Source of the DNA: Stutzerimonas nosocomialis
Lineage (GTDB): Bacteria > Pseudomonadota > Gammaproteobacteria > Pseudomonadales > Pseudomonadaceae
Assembly (NCBI RefSeq): GCF_005876855.1
Contig: NZ_QLAE01000022.1
Coordinates: 16,141 to 80,140 of the forward strand
Direction: 5' to 3'
DNA: 64,000 nt
Positions within the stretch are counted from its first letter, which is position 1, and the number at the start of each line of letters is the position of its first letter. Of this stretch, positions 38,304 to 51,288 are shown one piece after another. The position numbers and the translations under genes were made by a program. Under the pieces are notes generated by a model. It had not been told where the DNA came from. It did no database searches and saw only the letters and a list, made by a program, of their open reading frames with translations.

Positions 38304-39107
38304 ATGACCGACTTCCACAGCCTGCAACTGGAACGAGACCCGCGCGGCTTCGCCACGCTCTGGCTCGACCGCCCGGACAAGCACAACGCCTTCGACGCCG
38401 AGATGATCCGCGAGCTGATCTTGGCGCTGGACGAGATCCAGGCCGACAGCGCCCTGCGCTTCCTGCTCCTGCGCGGGCGCGGCAAGCACTTCTGCGCGGG
38501 GGCCGACATCGGCTGGATGCAGCAGTCGGCGCGCCTGGACTACCAGGCCAACCTCACCGACGCCCGCGAGCTGGCCGAGGTGATGCACAACCTCCACGGA
38601 CTCAGGCTGCCCACCCTGGCGGTGGTGCATGGCGCGGCCTTTGGCGGCGCGCTGGGGCTGATCGCCTGCTGCGACATGGCCATCGGCGCCGGTGACGCGC
38701 AGCTGAGCCTGTCCGAAGTGCGCATCGGCCTCGCGCCCGCGGTGATCAGTCCCTTCGTGGTCCAGGCCATCGGCGAACGCGCGGCGCGCCGCTATGCGCT
38801 GAGCGGCGAGCGCTTCAGCGGCGAACGCGCCCACCAGCTGGGGTTGTTCGCCGAGTGCTATCCGGCCGACCAGCTCGACGACGAAGTCGCCGGCTGGATC
38901 GACACCCTGCTGCTCAACAGCCCGCAGGCGATGCGCGCCACCAAGGACCTGCTGCGCGAAGTGGGCAGCGGGGTCCTGACGCCTGCGCTACGGCGCTACA
39001 CCGAGAACGCCATCGCCCGCCTGCGGGTGAGTCCGGAGGGCCAGGAAGGGCTCAACGCCTTTCTGGAAAAGCGCACGCCGCGCTGGCGCGAGCGATCGCG
39101 GGAATAG
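38304..39107 (+). CDS. liuC: methylglutaconyl-CoA hydratase
   Basis: A 267-residue crotonase-family enzyme. The oxyanion-hole segments are FCAGADIGWMQQSARLDYQA and VVHGAAFGGALGLIACCDMA. It hydrates 3-methylglutaconyl-CoA to 3-hydroxy-3-methylglutaryl-CoA. The ATG at 38304 follows GAAGGAATCCCC; the frame is open upstream into liuB but this is the family start. Confidence 0.93.
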   Translation: MTDFHSLQLERDPRGFATLWLDRPDKHNAFDAEMIRELILALDEIQADSALRFLLLRGRGKHFCAGADIGWMQQSARLDYQANLTDARELAEVMHNLHGLRLPTLAVVHGAAFGGALGLIACCDMAIGAGDAQLSLSEVRIGLAPAVISPFVVQAIGERAARRYALSGERFSGERAHQLGLFAECYPADQLDDEVAGWIDTLLLNSPQAMRATKDLLREVGSGVLTPALRRYTENAIARLRVSPEGQEGLNAFLEKRTPRWRERSRE

Positions 39108-39206
39108 CCGATGCCGGGCGCCCTGCCCTCTCGGAAGGACCGGCCTTCTCCGAGGAGCAGGTGAAACATTGAAGAACACCCTCAACGACCACCCAGGAGC
39201 GACGCC

Positions 39207-41111
39207 ATGATCACCACCCTGCTGATCGCCAACCGCGGCGAGATCGCCTGCCGGATCATGCGTACCGCCCGCGCGCTGGGCATTCGCACCGTCGCCGTGC
39301 ACAGCGCCGTTGACCGCGACGCCCGCCACGTGCGCGAGGCCGACCTGGCCCATGACCTGGGCGGCGCCAAGCCGGCCGACAGTTATCTGCGCATCGACCG
39401 CCTGATCGAAGCGGCCAGGGCCTGCGGCGCCCAGGCGGTCCATCCCGGCTATGGCTTTCTCTCCGAGAACGCAGCCTTCGCCCGTGCCTGCGAAGAGGCC
39501 GGGCTGGTGTTCATCGGCCCGCCGGCGTCGGCCATCGAGGCGATGGGCAGCAAGTCCGCCGCCAAGGCGCTGATGGAGGCCGCCGGCGTGCCGCTGGTGC
39601 CGGGCTACCACGGCGAAGCCCAGGACCTGGACACCTTTCGCGAGGCCGCCGCCCGCATCGGCTATCCGGTGCTGCTCAAGGCGGCGGCCGGCGGTGGCGG
39701 CAAGGGCATGAAGGTGGCCGAGCGCGAAGCCGACCTCGCCGAAGCCCTGGCCTCGGCCCGGCGCGAGGCGCAATCCGCGTTCGGCGACGCGCGCATGCTG
39801 GTCGAGAAGTACGTGCTCAAGCCGCGCCACGTCGAGATCCAGGTGTTCGCCGACCGCCATGGCCGCTGCCTCTACCTGAACGAGCGCGACTGCTCGATCC
39901 AGCGCCGGCACCAGAAGGTCGTCGAGGAAGCGCCGGCGCCGGGACTTTCGCCCGCGCAGCGCAAGGCCATGGGCGAGGCCGCGGTCAAGGCGGCCCAGGC
40001 GATCGGCTATGTCGGTGCCGGCACCGTGGAGTTCCTGCTGGACGAGCGCGGCGAGTTCTTCTTCATGGAGATGAACACCCGCCTGCAGGTCGAGCATCCG
40101 GTCACCGAGGCGATCACAGGCCTCGACCTGGTGGCCTGGCAGATCCGCGTGGCGCGGGGCGAGCCGCTGCCCCTCGAGCAGTCGCAGGTTCGCCTCGACG
40201 GCCACGCCATCGAGGTGCGCCTGTACGCCGAGGACCCGGCCAACGATTTCCTGCCGGCCACCGGCACCCTGCATCTGTACCGCGAGCCCGCGACGGGCCC
40301 GGGGCGTCGCGTCGACAGCGGCGTGCGCGAGGGCGACAGCGTGTCGCCGTTCTACGACCCCATGCTCGGCAAGCTGATCGCCTGGGGCGGGAACCGCGAA
40401 GAGGCGCGCCTCGCCCTGCTGGCGATGCTCGACGAGATGCGCGTGGGCGGCGTGCGCACCAACCTCGCCTTCCTGCGTCGGGTGCTGGCGCATCCGGCCT
40501 TCGCCGCCGCCGAACTGGATACCGGCTTCATCGCCCGCCACGAAGCCGAACTGCTGCCGCCGGCGAGCGAGCTGGCGCAGAGCTTCTGGCAGCGGGCCGC
40601 CGACGCCTGGGTGCAAAGCGAACCGCTCCGGGTCAGGGCGGACGACCCCCACTCGCCCTGGTCCCAGCCCAGCGGCCTGCGCCTCGGCCTGCCCGCCGAG
40701 GCCGACCTGCACCTGGCGTGTCAGGGCATCCGGCAAAGGGTACGGCCGCGCCTGGCGGGCCGCCTGGGCGCAGAACGTCCCGACCCGCACGGCCAGGCCA
40801 TCCGCCAGGACGACACCCTCTACCTGCCCTGGGAAGGCGAGCTGCACGCGGTCACCCGCGTCGACCCCATCGCCGACGCCGAAGCCAGCCACACCCACCC
40901 GGGCGGCCTGACCGCGCCCATGAACGGCAGCATCGTCCGGGTCCTGGTCGAAGCCGGCCAGCACGTCGAAGCCGGCACCGCACTGGTGGTGCTGGAGGCG
41001 ATGAAAATGGAACACAGCATCCGCGCCCCGGCTGCCGGAGTGGTCACGACAATCCACTGCGCCGAGGGCGACATGGTGGCCGAAGGGACTGCGCTGGTTG
41101 AGATCGAGTGA
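39207..41111 (+). CDS. liuD: methylcrotonoyl-CoA carboxylase biotin-containing (alpha) subunit
   Basis: A 634-residue protein with biotin carboxylase domain (about 1-450: LIANRGEIACRIMRTARALG; GGGGKGMKVAERE; FFFMEMNTRLQVEHPVTE) and a C-terminal biotinyl domain with the modified lysine in LEAMKMEHSI. It carboxylates biotin with ATP and bicarbonate for LiuB. It lies 99 bp after liuC in the operon. All catalytic motifs seem intact. Confidence 0.96.
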   Translation: MITTLLIANRGEIACRIMRTARALGIRTVAVHSAVDRDARHVREADLAHDLGGAKPADSYLRIDRLIEAARACGAQAVHPGYGFLSENAAFARACEEAGLVFIGPPASAIEAMGSKSAAKALMEAAGVPLVPGYHGEAQDLDTFREAAARIGYPVLLKAAAGGGGKGMKVAEREADLAEALASARREAQSAFGDARMLVEKYVLKPRHVEIQVFADRHGRCLYLNERDCSIQRRHQKVVEEAPAPGLSPAQRKAMGEAAVKAAQAIGYVGAGTVEFLLDERGEFFFMEMNTRLQVEHPVTEAITGLDLVAWQIRVARGEPLPLEQSQVRLDGHAIEVRLYAEDPANDFLPATGTLHLYREPATGPGRRVDSGVREGDSVSPFYDPMLGKLIAWGGNREEARLALLAMLDEMRVGGVRTNLAFLRRVLAHPAFAAAELDTGFIARHEAELLPPASELAQSFWQRAADAWVQSEPLRVRADDPHSPWSQPSGLRLGLPAEADLHLACQGIRQRVRPRLAGRLGAERPDPHGQAIRQDDTLYLPWEGELHAVTRVDPIADAEASHTHPGGLTAPMNGSIVRVLVEAGQHVEAGTALVVLEAMKMEHSIRAPAAGVVTTIHCAEGDMVAEGTALVEIE

Positions 41112-41324
41112 GCCCCGATGGAGCCTTTCGAGGGAACGGCCGGGGACTCCGAGTCTCGACCGCGAAGGGGCGCCGCCAGGCCCCCGGGCTATCCAAGCAA
41201 TGCATCAAGGCTCGCGGTCAAAACTCGCACGCCCGACCACAACAACAACCACAACCCGATCGACCACACATATGCGCCACCCCACGCCACCCTATAACCC
41301 CCTCGCCCCAGGGAGCAGCACCTG

Positions 41325-42233
41325 ATGACAGCCGATCTCCCACGCCAGGTACGCCTGGTCGACGTCGGGCCGCGCGATGGCCTGCAGAACGAGAGCCAGC
41401 CCATCGCGGTGGCCGACAAGGTTCGTCTGGTCGATGACCTGACCGACGCCGGCCTGCGCTACATCGAGGTCGGCAGTTTCGTCTCGCCCAAGTGGGTGCC
41501 GCAGATGGCCGGCAGCGCCGAGGTGTTTGCCGCGATCGCGCGCAGGCCGGGCGTCACCTATGCCGCGCTGACGCCCAATCTCAAGGGCTTCGAGGCCGCG
41601 TTGGCGGCGGGCGTGCGGGAGGTGGCGGTGTTCGCGGCGGCGTCCGAGGCCTTTTCGCAAAAGAACATCAACTGCTCCATCGCGGACAGCCTGGCGCGCT
41701 TCGCGCCGCTGATGGAAGCGGCAAGGGCCGAGGGCATCCGGGTGCGCGGCTACGTCTCCTGCGTGCTCGGCTGCCCCTATGAGGGCCAGATCGCCCCCGA
41801 ACAGGTCGCCTGGGTGGCGCGGGAGCTGCACCAGATGGGCTGCTACGAGGTTTCGCTCGGCGACACCATCGGCACCGGCACGGCCGGCAGCACCCGCCGG
41901 CTGATCGAGACGGTCGCCAGCGATGTTCCCCGCGAGCAGCTCGCCGGGCACTTCCACGACACCTATGGCCAGGCGCTGGCGAACATCCACGCCAGCCTGC
42001 TCGAAGGGATTTCGGTGTTCGACAGCTCCGTCGCCGGTCTCGGCGGATGCCCCTATGCCAAGGGCGCGACGGGCAACGTGGCGACCGAAGACGTGCTCTA
42101 CCTGCTCGACGGCATGGGTATCGAAACGGGCGTCTCGATGCCGAAGCTGGTCGCCGCCGGCCAGCGGATCAGCCGGGTGCTGGGGCGGGAAAACGGCTCG
42201 CGCGTCGCCCGTGCCCTGCTCGCCCGCGGTTGA
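41325..42233 (+). CDS. liuE: hydroxymethylglutaryl-CoA lyase
   Basis: A 302-residue HMG-CoA lyase: VRLVDVGPRDGLQNESQPIA at the N-terminus (catalytic Arg and Asp), the metal histidines in GHFHDTYGQALANIHASL, and the glycine-rich loop with the catalytic cysteine in GLGGCPYAKGATGNVATED. It cleaves HMG-CoA to acetyl-CoA and acetoacetate, the last step of the pathway. A 213-bp gap separates it from liuD and contains part of a REP-like palindrome (CGACCGCGAA at about 41156), so it may also have its own promoter. Confidence 0.95.
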   Translation: MTADLPRQVRLVDVGPRDGLQNESQPIAVADKVRLVDDLTDAGLRYIEVGSFVSPKWVPQMAGSAEVFAAIARRPGVTYAALTPNLKGFEAALAAGVREVAVFAAASEAFSQKNINCSIADSLARFAPLMEAARAEGIRVRGYVSCVLGCPYEGQIAPEQVAWVARELHQMGCYEVSLGDTIGTGTAGSTRRLIETVASDVPREQLAGHFHDTYGQALANIHASLLEGISVFDSSVAGLGGCPYAKGATGNVATEDVLYLLDGMGIETGVSMPKLVAAGQRISRVLGRENGSRVARALLARG

Positions 42234-42312
42234 TCGAACGAGCGCACCGGCCGCCCTACGACCGCTGCCGATCGCGCTGTCACGCTAAGAAGGCCCGCTT
42301 GCTGTCGACGCG

Positions 42313-42744
42313 CTAGCGCACCGGCGGCAGCCCCTCGACCCGGTCGCCGATGGCGATGCCGCGCTGCTCGAACCAGCCCTGATTGGCTTCCAGGGCAAAA
42401 CGCGAGGGGCGGCGCGCGCAGCGAATGTCCAGGCTCAGGGGCTGCAGGTCGAGGATATCGACGATGCGCCCCTGGTCGTCCATGAAGGCGGCGGACAACG
42501 GCAGCGGCGTGTTCTTCATCCACAGGCAATGCGTGCCGAGCTGCGGGAAGCGAAACAACATGCCCTGCTCCTGCGGCAGCTCGCGCCGGTGCATCAACCC
42601 CTGGCGGCGCTCATCCTCCGTGTCGGCGAATTCGGCCTGTATGACCGCCTCGCCGATGCGCAGCGGCAACAGCGACGCGGCCTGCAGCGACGGCGCGCAG
42701 GCCAGGGCCAGCCCCAGCAGAGACAGACGTAACCCATCCTTCAT
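42313..42744 (-). CDS. DUF192 family protein, exported
   Basis: A 143-residue protein from the ATG at 42744 (MKDGLRLSLLGLALACAPSL, a signal peptide with likely cleavage at LQA); a GTG nine bases earlier is possible. The DUF192 domain shows RRQGLMHRRELPQEQGMLFR and the MKNTPLPLSAAFMD core. Its function is unknown. It converges on liuE and is divergent from the AtoE transporter gene. Confidence 0.85.
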   Translation of the reverse strand: MKDGLRLSLLGLALACAPSLQAASLLPLRIGEAVIQAEFADTEDERRQGLMHRRELPQEQGMLFRFPQLGTHCLWMKNTPLPLSAAFMDDQGRIVDILDLQPLSLDIRCARRPSRFALEANQGWFEQRGIAIGDRVEGLPPVR

Positions 42745-42857
42745 CGAACCCACCTTCCATCAAGGAACGCCGCTCAAGCACGGCACTCATAAGCGAAGCG
42801 GCGACCCCCGCCGACGATGCGACCGATCGACAACAAGAACGACAGGAGGATCACACC

Positions 42858-44198
42858 ATGCTGAACAGGATAACCGGCGCGAGCGTGTACCTGGTGCAAC
42901 GCTTCCTGCCTTCCCCCTTCGTCTTCGCGCTGCTGCTGAGCTTCATCGTGCTCGTCGCGAGCATGCTCAGCACCGGCCAGGGCCTGCCGGCGATGGCCAC
43001 GCACTGGGGCAACGGCTTCTGGAACCTGCTCTCCTTCACCATGCAGATGGCGCTGATCCTGGTCACCGGACACGCCCTGGCGCGGGCGCCGATGGTCAAC
43101 CGCCTGCTCGACCGCCTGGCCCGGGTACCGCGAACGCCGGGCCAGGCGATCATCACCGTGACCCTGGTCGGGCTGGCCGGCGCCTGGATCAACTGGGGCT
43201 TCGGCCTGGTGATCGGCGCGGTGTTCGCCCGCGCGCTGGCGCGCCAGGTGCGCGGGGTCGACTACCCGCTGCTGGTGGCCGCGGCCTACTCGGGCTTCCT
43301 CATCTGGCACGGCGGTTTTTCCGGCTCCATCCCCCTGTCGCTGGCCAGCGGCGGCGCGGACCTGGAGCGCATGAGCGGCGGCGTGCTGACCGCGCCGATC
43401 AGCGTCGGCCAGACGCTCTTCGCACCGTTCAACCTGATCATCATCGCGGTGCTGGTGGTGGGCCTGCCGCTGCTCAACTGGGCGATGCAGCCCAAGCAGC
43501 CGACGGTGGCCGACCCGGCGCAACTGGCCGAACCCGAGCCCGCGGCGCTGCCCCGCGAGACCGCCACCCAGCGCCTGGACGACAGCCGCATCCTCGGTTT
43601 GCTGACCGTGGCGCTGGCGGCGATCTTCTTCGTCGGCTACTTCGCCAGCAGCGGCTTCGTGCTCAGCCTGAACATCGTGATCATGCTGTTCCTGTTCGCC
43701 GGCCTGGCGCTGCACGGTACCCCGGAGCGCTACACCCGCGCGGTGCAGGAGAGCATCGGCGGCATCAGCGGGATCGTCATCCAGTTCCCCTTCTACGCCG
43801 GCATCATGGGCATGATGGTGGGCGCCAACGCCGAGGGCATCTCCCTGGGCCGGCAGGTGACCGACACCTTTGTCGCCTGGTCGTCGACCGACAGCTTTCC
43901 GGTGCTGGCCTTTCTGAGCGCGGGGCTGGTGAACGTGTTCGTGCCCTCCGGCGGCGGGCAATGGGCGGTGCAGGGCCCGATCATGCTGCCGGCCGGTGCC
44001 GCGCTGGGCGTCGCGCCCGAGGTGACCGCCATGGCCATCGCCTGGGGCGATGCCTGGACCAACATGATCCAGCCGTTCTGGGCGCTGCCGCTGCTGGGTA
44101 TCGCCGGGCTCGGCGCGCGCGACATCATGGGCTATTGCCTGATCACCCTGGTGTTTTCCGGCCTGGTGATCGCCGGCGGCTTCTACTTTCTGGTATGA
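42858..44198 (+). CDS. atoE: AtoE-family short-chain fatty acid transporter
   Basis: A 446-residue protein with 11-12 hydrophobic helices. It has the AtoE family core: FLIWHGGFSGSIPLSLASGG, GLVNVFVPSGGGQWAVQGPI and IAWGDAWTNMIQPFWALPLL. AtoE is thought to import short-chain fatty acids such as butyrate or acetoacetate. A strong ribosome-binding site (CAGGAGGATCACACC) precedes the ATG. The sigma-54 activator gene follows after 29 bp, in the same direction. Confidence 0.9.
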   Translation: MLNRITGASVYLVQRFLPSPFVFALLLSFIVLVASMLSTGQGLPAMATHWGNGFWNLLSFTMQMALILVTGHALARAPMVNRLLDRLARVPRTPGQAIITVTLVGLAGAWINWGFGLVIGAVFARALARQVRGVDYPLLVAAAYSGFLIWHGGFSGSIPLSLASGGADLERMSGGVLTAPISVGQTLFAPFNLIIIAVLVVGLPLLNWAMQPKQPTVADPAQLAEPEPAALPRETATQRLDDSRILGLLTVALAAIFFVGYFASSGFVLSLNIVIMLFLFAGLALHGTPERYTRAVQESIGGISGIVIQFPFYAGIMGMMVGANAEGISLGRQVTDTFVAWSSTDSFPVLAFLSAGLVNVFVPSGGGQWAVQGPIMLPAGAALGVAPEVTAMAIAWGDAWTNMIQPFWALPLLGIAGLGARDIMGYCLITLVFSGLVIAGGFYFLV

Positions 44199-44227
44199 AG
44201 CCCTGCTCCGACGACCAGAGGACCGCC

Positions 44228-45694
<1,467 letters not shown>

Positions 45695-45751
45695 GAGACA
45701 GCCTCAAAGGTGCTGTTCATGCTGGTTCCGGCTGAAAATTCCTGCACCCTT

Positions 45752-45767
45752 GTCTCAAGAAAGAGAC
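45752..45767. promoter_or_regulatory. activator site 3, GTCTC-N6-GAGAC
   Basis: The third copy lies 65 bp upstream of the -24/-12 promoter at 45832. With sites 1 and 2 it forms an upstream activating sequence of the kind used by sigma-54 activators. Confidence 0.7.
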
Positions 45768-45831
45768 AAACGCCCTGACACACCACCTCAAGGACACATA
45801 AAAAACCAGTTAAATCAATGACTTGTGTTTC

Positions 45832-45847
45832 TGGCACAGAACTCGCT
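45832..45847 (+). promoter_or_regulatory. sigma-54 (-24/-12) promoter TGGCACAGAACTCGCT
   Basis: The GG and GC dinucleotides are ten bases apart and the -24 part TGGCAC is consensus; the -12 part is TCGCT instead of TTGCT. It lies 112 bp before the GntP-family permease gene and downstream of three activator sites, which is the expected arrangement. Confidence 0.75.
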
Positions 45848-45959
45848 ATGGCTTCCGAGCGGGCCAACCGCATCCGAAAACAACAACAAGATCAGCTGCG
45901 ACGACCTGCTGCCGGTTCACCGGCGCAGCCATCGATCGTCGCGGCGCCTGGAGACCATC

Positions 45960-47351
45960 ATGAGCGTTCTCATCGCCCTTGCCGCACTCGCCCTGCTGAT
46001 GCTGGCGGCCTACCGCGGCTACAGCGTCATCCTCTTCGCCCCCATCGCCGCCCTCGGGGCCGTGCTGCTCACCGATCCGTCGGCCGTCGCGCCGGCATTC
46101 ACCGGCATCTTCATGGACAAGATGGTCGGCTTCATCAAGCTCTACTTCCCGGTATTCCTGCTCGGCGCGGTGTTCGGCAAGCTCATCGAGCTGTCCGGCT
46201 TCTCCCGCTCCATCGTCGCCGCCGCGATCCGCCTGCTGGGCACCAGCCAGGCGATGCTGGTCATCGTGCTGGTCTGCGCGCTGCTCACCTACGGCGGCGT
46301 GTCGCTGTTCGTGGTGGTGTTCGCGGTCTACCCGTTCGCCGCCGAGATGTTCCGCCAGAGCGGCATCCCCAAACGACTGATCCCGGCGACCATCGCGCTC
46401 GGCGCCTTCACCTTCACCATGACCGCGCTGCCCGGCACGCCGCAGATCCAGAACATCATCCCCACCACCTTCTTCAACACCAACGCCTGGGCCGCGCCCT
46501 GGCTCGGGGTGATCGGCACCCTGTTCGTTTTCGCCTTCGGCATGCTCTACCTCAAGCGCCAGCTGGCCAAGGCGCAGCGCGCCGGCGAGACCTACGGCAC
46601 CGAGCTGCGCAACGAGCCGGAGACGCCGGACGACATCCGCCTGCCCAACCCCTGGCTCGCGCTTTCGCCGCTGCTGCTGGTGGGCGTCTCCAACCTCCTG
46701 CTGACCCGCTGGATTCCCGAGTGGTACGGCCCGAGCCACACGCTGCAGCTGGCCGGCATGGCGACGCCGCTGCAGACCAACGTCACCCAGCTGACCGCCA
46801 TCTGGGCGGTGCAGGCCGCGCTGCTGCTGGGCATCCTGCTGGTGCTGGTCGCCGCCTTCGGCACCGTGCGCAACAAGCTCGCCGAGGGCACCAGGACCGC
46901 CGTCGGCGGCTCGCTGCTGGCGGCGATGAACACGGCCTCCGAATACGGCTTCGGCGCGGTCATCGCCGCCCTCCCCGGCTTCGCCGTGGTGGCCGGCACG
47001 CTGGAGCGCATCCCCAATCCGCTGGTCAACGAGGCGATCACCGTCAACCTGCTGGCCGGCATCACCGGCTCGGCTTCGGGCGGCATGAGCATCGCGCTGG
47101 CAGCCATGTCCGACAGCTTCATCGCGGCCGCCAACGCCGCCAACATCCCGCTCGAGGTGCTGCACCGGGTCGCCTCCATGGCCAGCGGCGGCATGGACAC
47201 CCTGCCGCACAACGGCGCGGTGATCACCCTGCTGGCGGTGACCGGGCTCACCCACCGGGAGGCCTACAAGGACATCTTCGGCATCACGCTGATCGCCACC
47301 GTCGCGGTGTTCTTCGTGATCGGGGTCTATTACCTCACCGGCATCGTCTGA
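45960..47351 (+). CDS. GntP-family permease (probable 3-hydroxybutyrate permease)
   Basis: A 463-residue membrane protein with about 12 hydrophobic helices and GntP-family features (LLTYGGVSLFVVVFAVYPFA, LPGTPQIQNIIPTTFFNTNA, GITGSASGGMSIALAAMSDS, LPHNGAVITLLAVTGLTH). The family transports gluconate and other hydroxy acids; bdhA directly downstream (48 bp) and the sigma-54 promoter upstream make 3-hydroxybutyrate the likely substrate. The ATG at 45960 has CTGGAGACC upstream. Confidence 0.9.
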   Translation: MSVLIALAALALLMLAAYRGYSVILFAPIAALGAVLLTDPSAVAPAFTGIFMDKMVGFIKLYFPVFLLGAVFGKLIELSGFSRSIVAAAIRLLGTSQAMLVIVLVCALLTYGGVSLFVVVFAVYPFAAEMFRQSGIPKRLIPATIALGAFTFTMTALPGTPQIQNIIPTTFFNTNAWAAPWLGVIGTLFVFAFGMLYLKRQLAKAQRAGETYGTELRNEPETPDDIRLPNPWLALSPLLLVGVSNLLLTRWIPEWYGPSHTLQLAGMATPLQTNVTQLTAIWAVQAALLLGILLVLVAAFGTVRNKLAEGTRTAVGGSLLAAMNTASEYGFGAVIAALPGFAVVAGTLERIPNPLVNEAITVNLLAGITGSASGGMSIALAAMSDSFIAAANAANIPLEVLHRVASMASGGMDTLPHNGAVITLLAVTGLTHREAYKDIFGITLIATVAVFFVIGVYYLTGIV

Positions 47352-47399
47352 ACGGCTCTGACAACAAGAAAGCTGCCGCGGGCAGCACAGGAGAATGGC

Positions 47400-48170
47400 A
47401 TGAACCTCACGGGCAAGACCGCACTGGTCACCGGCTCCACCAGCGGCATCGGGCTGGGCATCGCGCTGAAGCTCGCCGAAGCGGGCGCCAACCTGGTGCT
47501 CAACGGCTTCGGCGACAGCCAGGCCGCCGTGGCACAGGTCGCGCAGCACGGCGGCAAGGTGATCCACCACCCGGCCGACGTGTCCCGCGCCGAGGACATC
47601 GAAGCGCTGTTCGAAGCCGCCGAGCGCACCTTCGGCACGGTGGACATCCTGGTCAACAACGCCGGCATCCAGCATGTCGCGCCGGTGGAGGCCTTCCCCG
47701 TCGAGCGCTGGGACCAGATCATCGCCATCAACCTGACCTCGGCCTTCCACACCACCCGCCTGGCGCTGCCGGGCATGCGCGCGCGCAACTGGGGACGGAT
47801 CGTCAACATCGCCTCGGCCCACGGCCTGGTGGCCTCGGCGAACAAGAGCGCCTACGTGGCGGCCAAGCACGGGCTGGTCGGCCTGACCAAATCCGTGGCC
47901 CTGGAAACCGCCACCACCGGCATCACCTGCAACGCCCTCTGCCCCGGCTGGGTGCTGACGCCGCTGGTGCAGCAGCAGATCGACAGCCGCGCCCAGGCCA
48001 GCGGCAATGCCGAACAGGCCCGTCACGACCTCCTGGCCGAAAAGCAGCCCTCGCTGGAATTCGTCGAACCCGCCCAACTGGGCGAACTGACGCTGTTCCT
48101 CTGCAGCGAGGCCGCAAGCCAGGTACGCGGCGCGGCCTGGAGCATGGACGGCGGCTGGACAGCGCAATGA
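47400..48170 (+). CDS. bdhA: 3-hydroxybutyrate dehydrogenase
   Basis: A 256-residue SDR. Cofactor motif TGSTSGIGLGIALKLAEAG, NNAG in VNNAGIQHVAPVEAFPVERW, catalytic Ser in NIASAHGLVASANKSAY and Tyr/Lys in SAYVAAKHGLVG. The GIQHV and AHGLVAS segments are characteristic of D-3-hydroxybutyrate dehydrogenase. It oxidises (R)-3-hydroxybutyrate to acetoacetate with NAD. It lies between the permease and acetoacetyl-CoA synthetase genes in one operon. Confidence 0.94.
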   Translation: MNLTGKTALVTGSTSGIGLGIALKLAEAGANLVLNGFGDSQAAVAQVAQHGGKVIHHPADVSRAEDIEALFEAAERTFGTVDILVNNAGIQHVAPVEAFPVERWDQIIAINLTSAFHTTRLALPGMRARNWGRIVNIASAHGLVASANKSAYVAAKHGLVGLTKSVALETATTGITCNALCPGWVLTPLVQQQIDSRAQASGNAEQARHDLLAEKQPSLEFVEPAQLGELTLFLCSEAASQVRGAAWSMDGGWTAQ

Positions 48171-48288
48171 TGGCCCTGTACCCCCACCGCTCCCACGGTT
48201 GCGAGGTGGCTGCGGCAACCCTGGCACCGAAACAGACTCGAACCTGACAACATCGTCGCCGCCCAGGCGGTAAGCGCGAGGACACGAC

Positions 48289-50244
<1,956 letters not shown>

Positions 50245-50254
50245 ACCCAAGGCG

Positions 50255-50291
50255 CGCCGGCTCCCGTGCCCGGGCGCGGGCTCAGCCGGCG
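50255..50291. terminator. hairpin between aacS and nei
   Basis: CGCCGGCT...AGCCGGCG forms an 8-bp stem around a GC-rich loop between the convergent genes, covering the nei stop codon. It lacks a T-tract, so terminator function is uncertain. Confidence 0.3.
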
Positions 50292-51064
50292 TCATCCTCC
50301 AGCGGCGCTTCCGGCGGCCCGGCATCCGGGTCGGCGTAGCGCTTCTGGCAGCGCTCGCAGTAGAAGCTGCGCCGCTTGCTGCGGCCCAGCGCCTTGGCAT
50401 AGGTGAAGGGAATCCGGCAGCGCGGGCAGGTCTTCTTCGTGTGGGCCAGCCAGTGCGCCTTGAGCACCCCGGCGCGCTTCCACTCGAGAAAGTCGAAGCT
50501 GTACTGACGCGCCTCGGCCACCAGTTCGCGCAGCTTCGCCGCGGGCAGCGCACCGAGGGTCGACAGCGGGTGCACGCGGATGCGAAACAGCACCTCGTTC
50601 TTGATGATGTTGCCGGAGCCGGCGAACAGGGTCTGGTCCAGCAGCGCGTCGCAGGCCAGCAGGTTCGGCCGGGCCCGCAGCTTTTTCAGCGCAGCGCGGG
50701 GATTCCAGGCATCGCTCAGCAGATCGGCGCTCCAGTCGTAGGCGTCGTCCAGCAGGCCTTCGATGACCTGCACCGAGCAGCCGTAGAAATTCAGCTCGCC
50801 GTTGGCAAAGCCCAGGCTCAGGCGCGGGGTGGACTCCTTGCGCTCGTTGATCCGGTAGCTGCCGAAGAGCAGCAGGTGGATGCGCAGGGAGACATCGTCC
50901 AGCTCGATCAGGAAGTGCTTGCCCCAGCTGCGCACGGTATGAACCTTCTGGCCGACCAGCCGCTGCTTGTCGAGCCTGGCGCTGCCCTCGGCGCGCTCGA
51001 TCCGCTGTCCGGTGAACGGGGCGGCTTCTTCGCGAAGAATGACGATCGATGGACCTTCGGGCAT
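50282..51064 (-). CDS. nei: endonuclease VIII (DNA glycosylase/AP lyase)
   Basis: A 260-residue Fpg/Nei-family glycosylase. The catalytic Pro2 and Glu3 follow the start (MPEGPSIVILREEAAPFTGQ); the ATG at 51064 must be the start because Pro2 is the nucleophile. The H2TH segment is DQTLFAGSGNIIKNEVLFRI and the zinc finger CPRCRIPF...YCERCQKRY is complete. It removes oxidised pyrimidines. It stands alone on the minus strand, converging on aacS. Confidence 0.93.
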   Translation of the reverse strand: MPEGPSIVILREEAAPFTGQRIERAEGSARLDKQRLVGQKVHTVRSWGKHFLIELDDVSLRIHLLLFGSYRINERKESTPRLSLGFANGELNFYGCSVQVIEGLLDDAYDWSADLLSDAWNPRAALKKLRARPNLLACDALLDQTLFAGSGNIIKNEVLFRIRVHPLSTLGALPAAKLRELVAEARQYSFDFLEWKRAGVLKAHWLAHTKKTCPRCRIPFTYAKALGRSKRRSFYCERCQKRYADPDAGPPEAPLEDDAG

Positions 51065-51203
51065 GGCGATGCGCTTTGCTGGGGTGTCATCGATATCGAC
51101 TGAGCCCAGCGGCGAAGGTGCGGTCAGGGTGACCGGGTGCGTGCCGACTCGGCGTACGGCGGCGGTAGTATTTCTGGTTAAGGTAGTCATGACGTCGAGC
51201 CGT

Positions 51204-51273
51204 TTCGCGGTCAAGACTGGGCGCCCCTACCACGGGGTGCGCGTTGTGCGTGCGCCTCGGTCCTGACCGCGAA
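51204..51273. repeat. inverted REP pair (BIME-like) in the nei/pseudouridine-synthase gap
   Basis: TTCGCGGTCA at 51204-51213 and its exact complement TGACCGCGAA at 51264-51273 flank a GC-rich stretch that contains CCCCTACCACGGGG. The arms are the same as in the REP-like copies at 26797 and 61288. The 224-bp gap holds no gene. Confidence 0.6.
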
Positions 51274-51288
51274 CGCCGGTCATGGGCC

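Noticed and set aside
42793-42812. A GG...GC pair as a sigma-54 promoter for atoE
   Set aside because: The spacing is nine, not ten bases, and no GTCTC-N6-GAGAC site is nearby.
48188-48210. GG-N10-GC before aacS
   Set aside because: The -12 bases are TGGC rather than TTGC and the -24 block is not consensus; chance match in GC-rich DNA.
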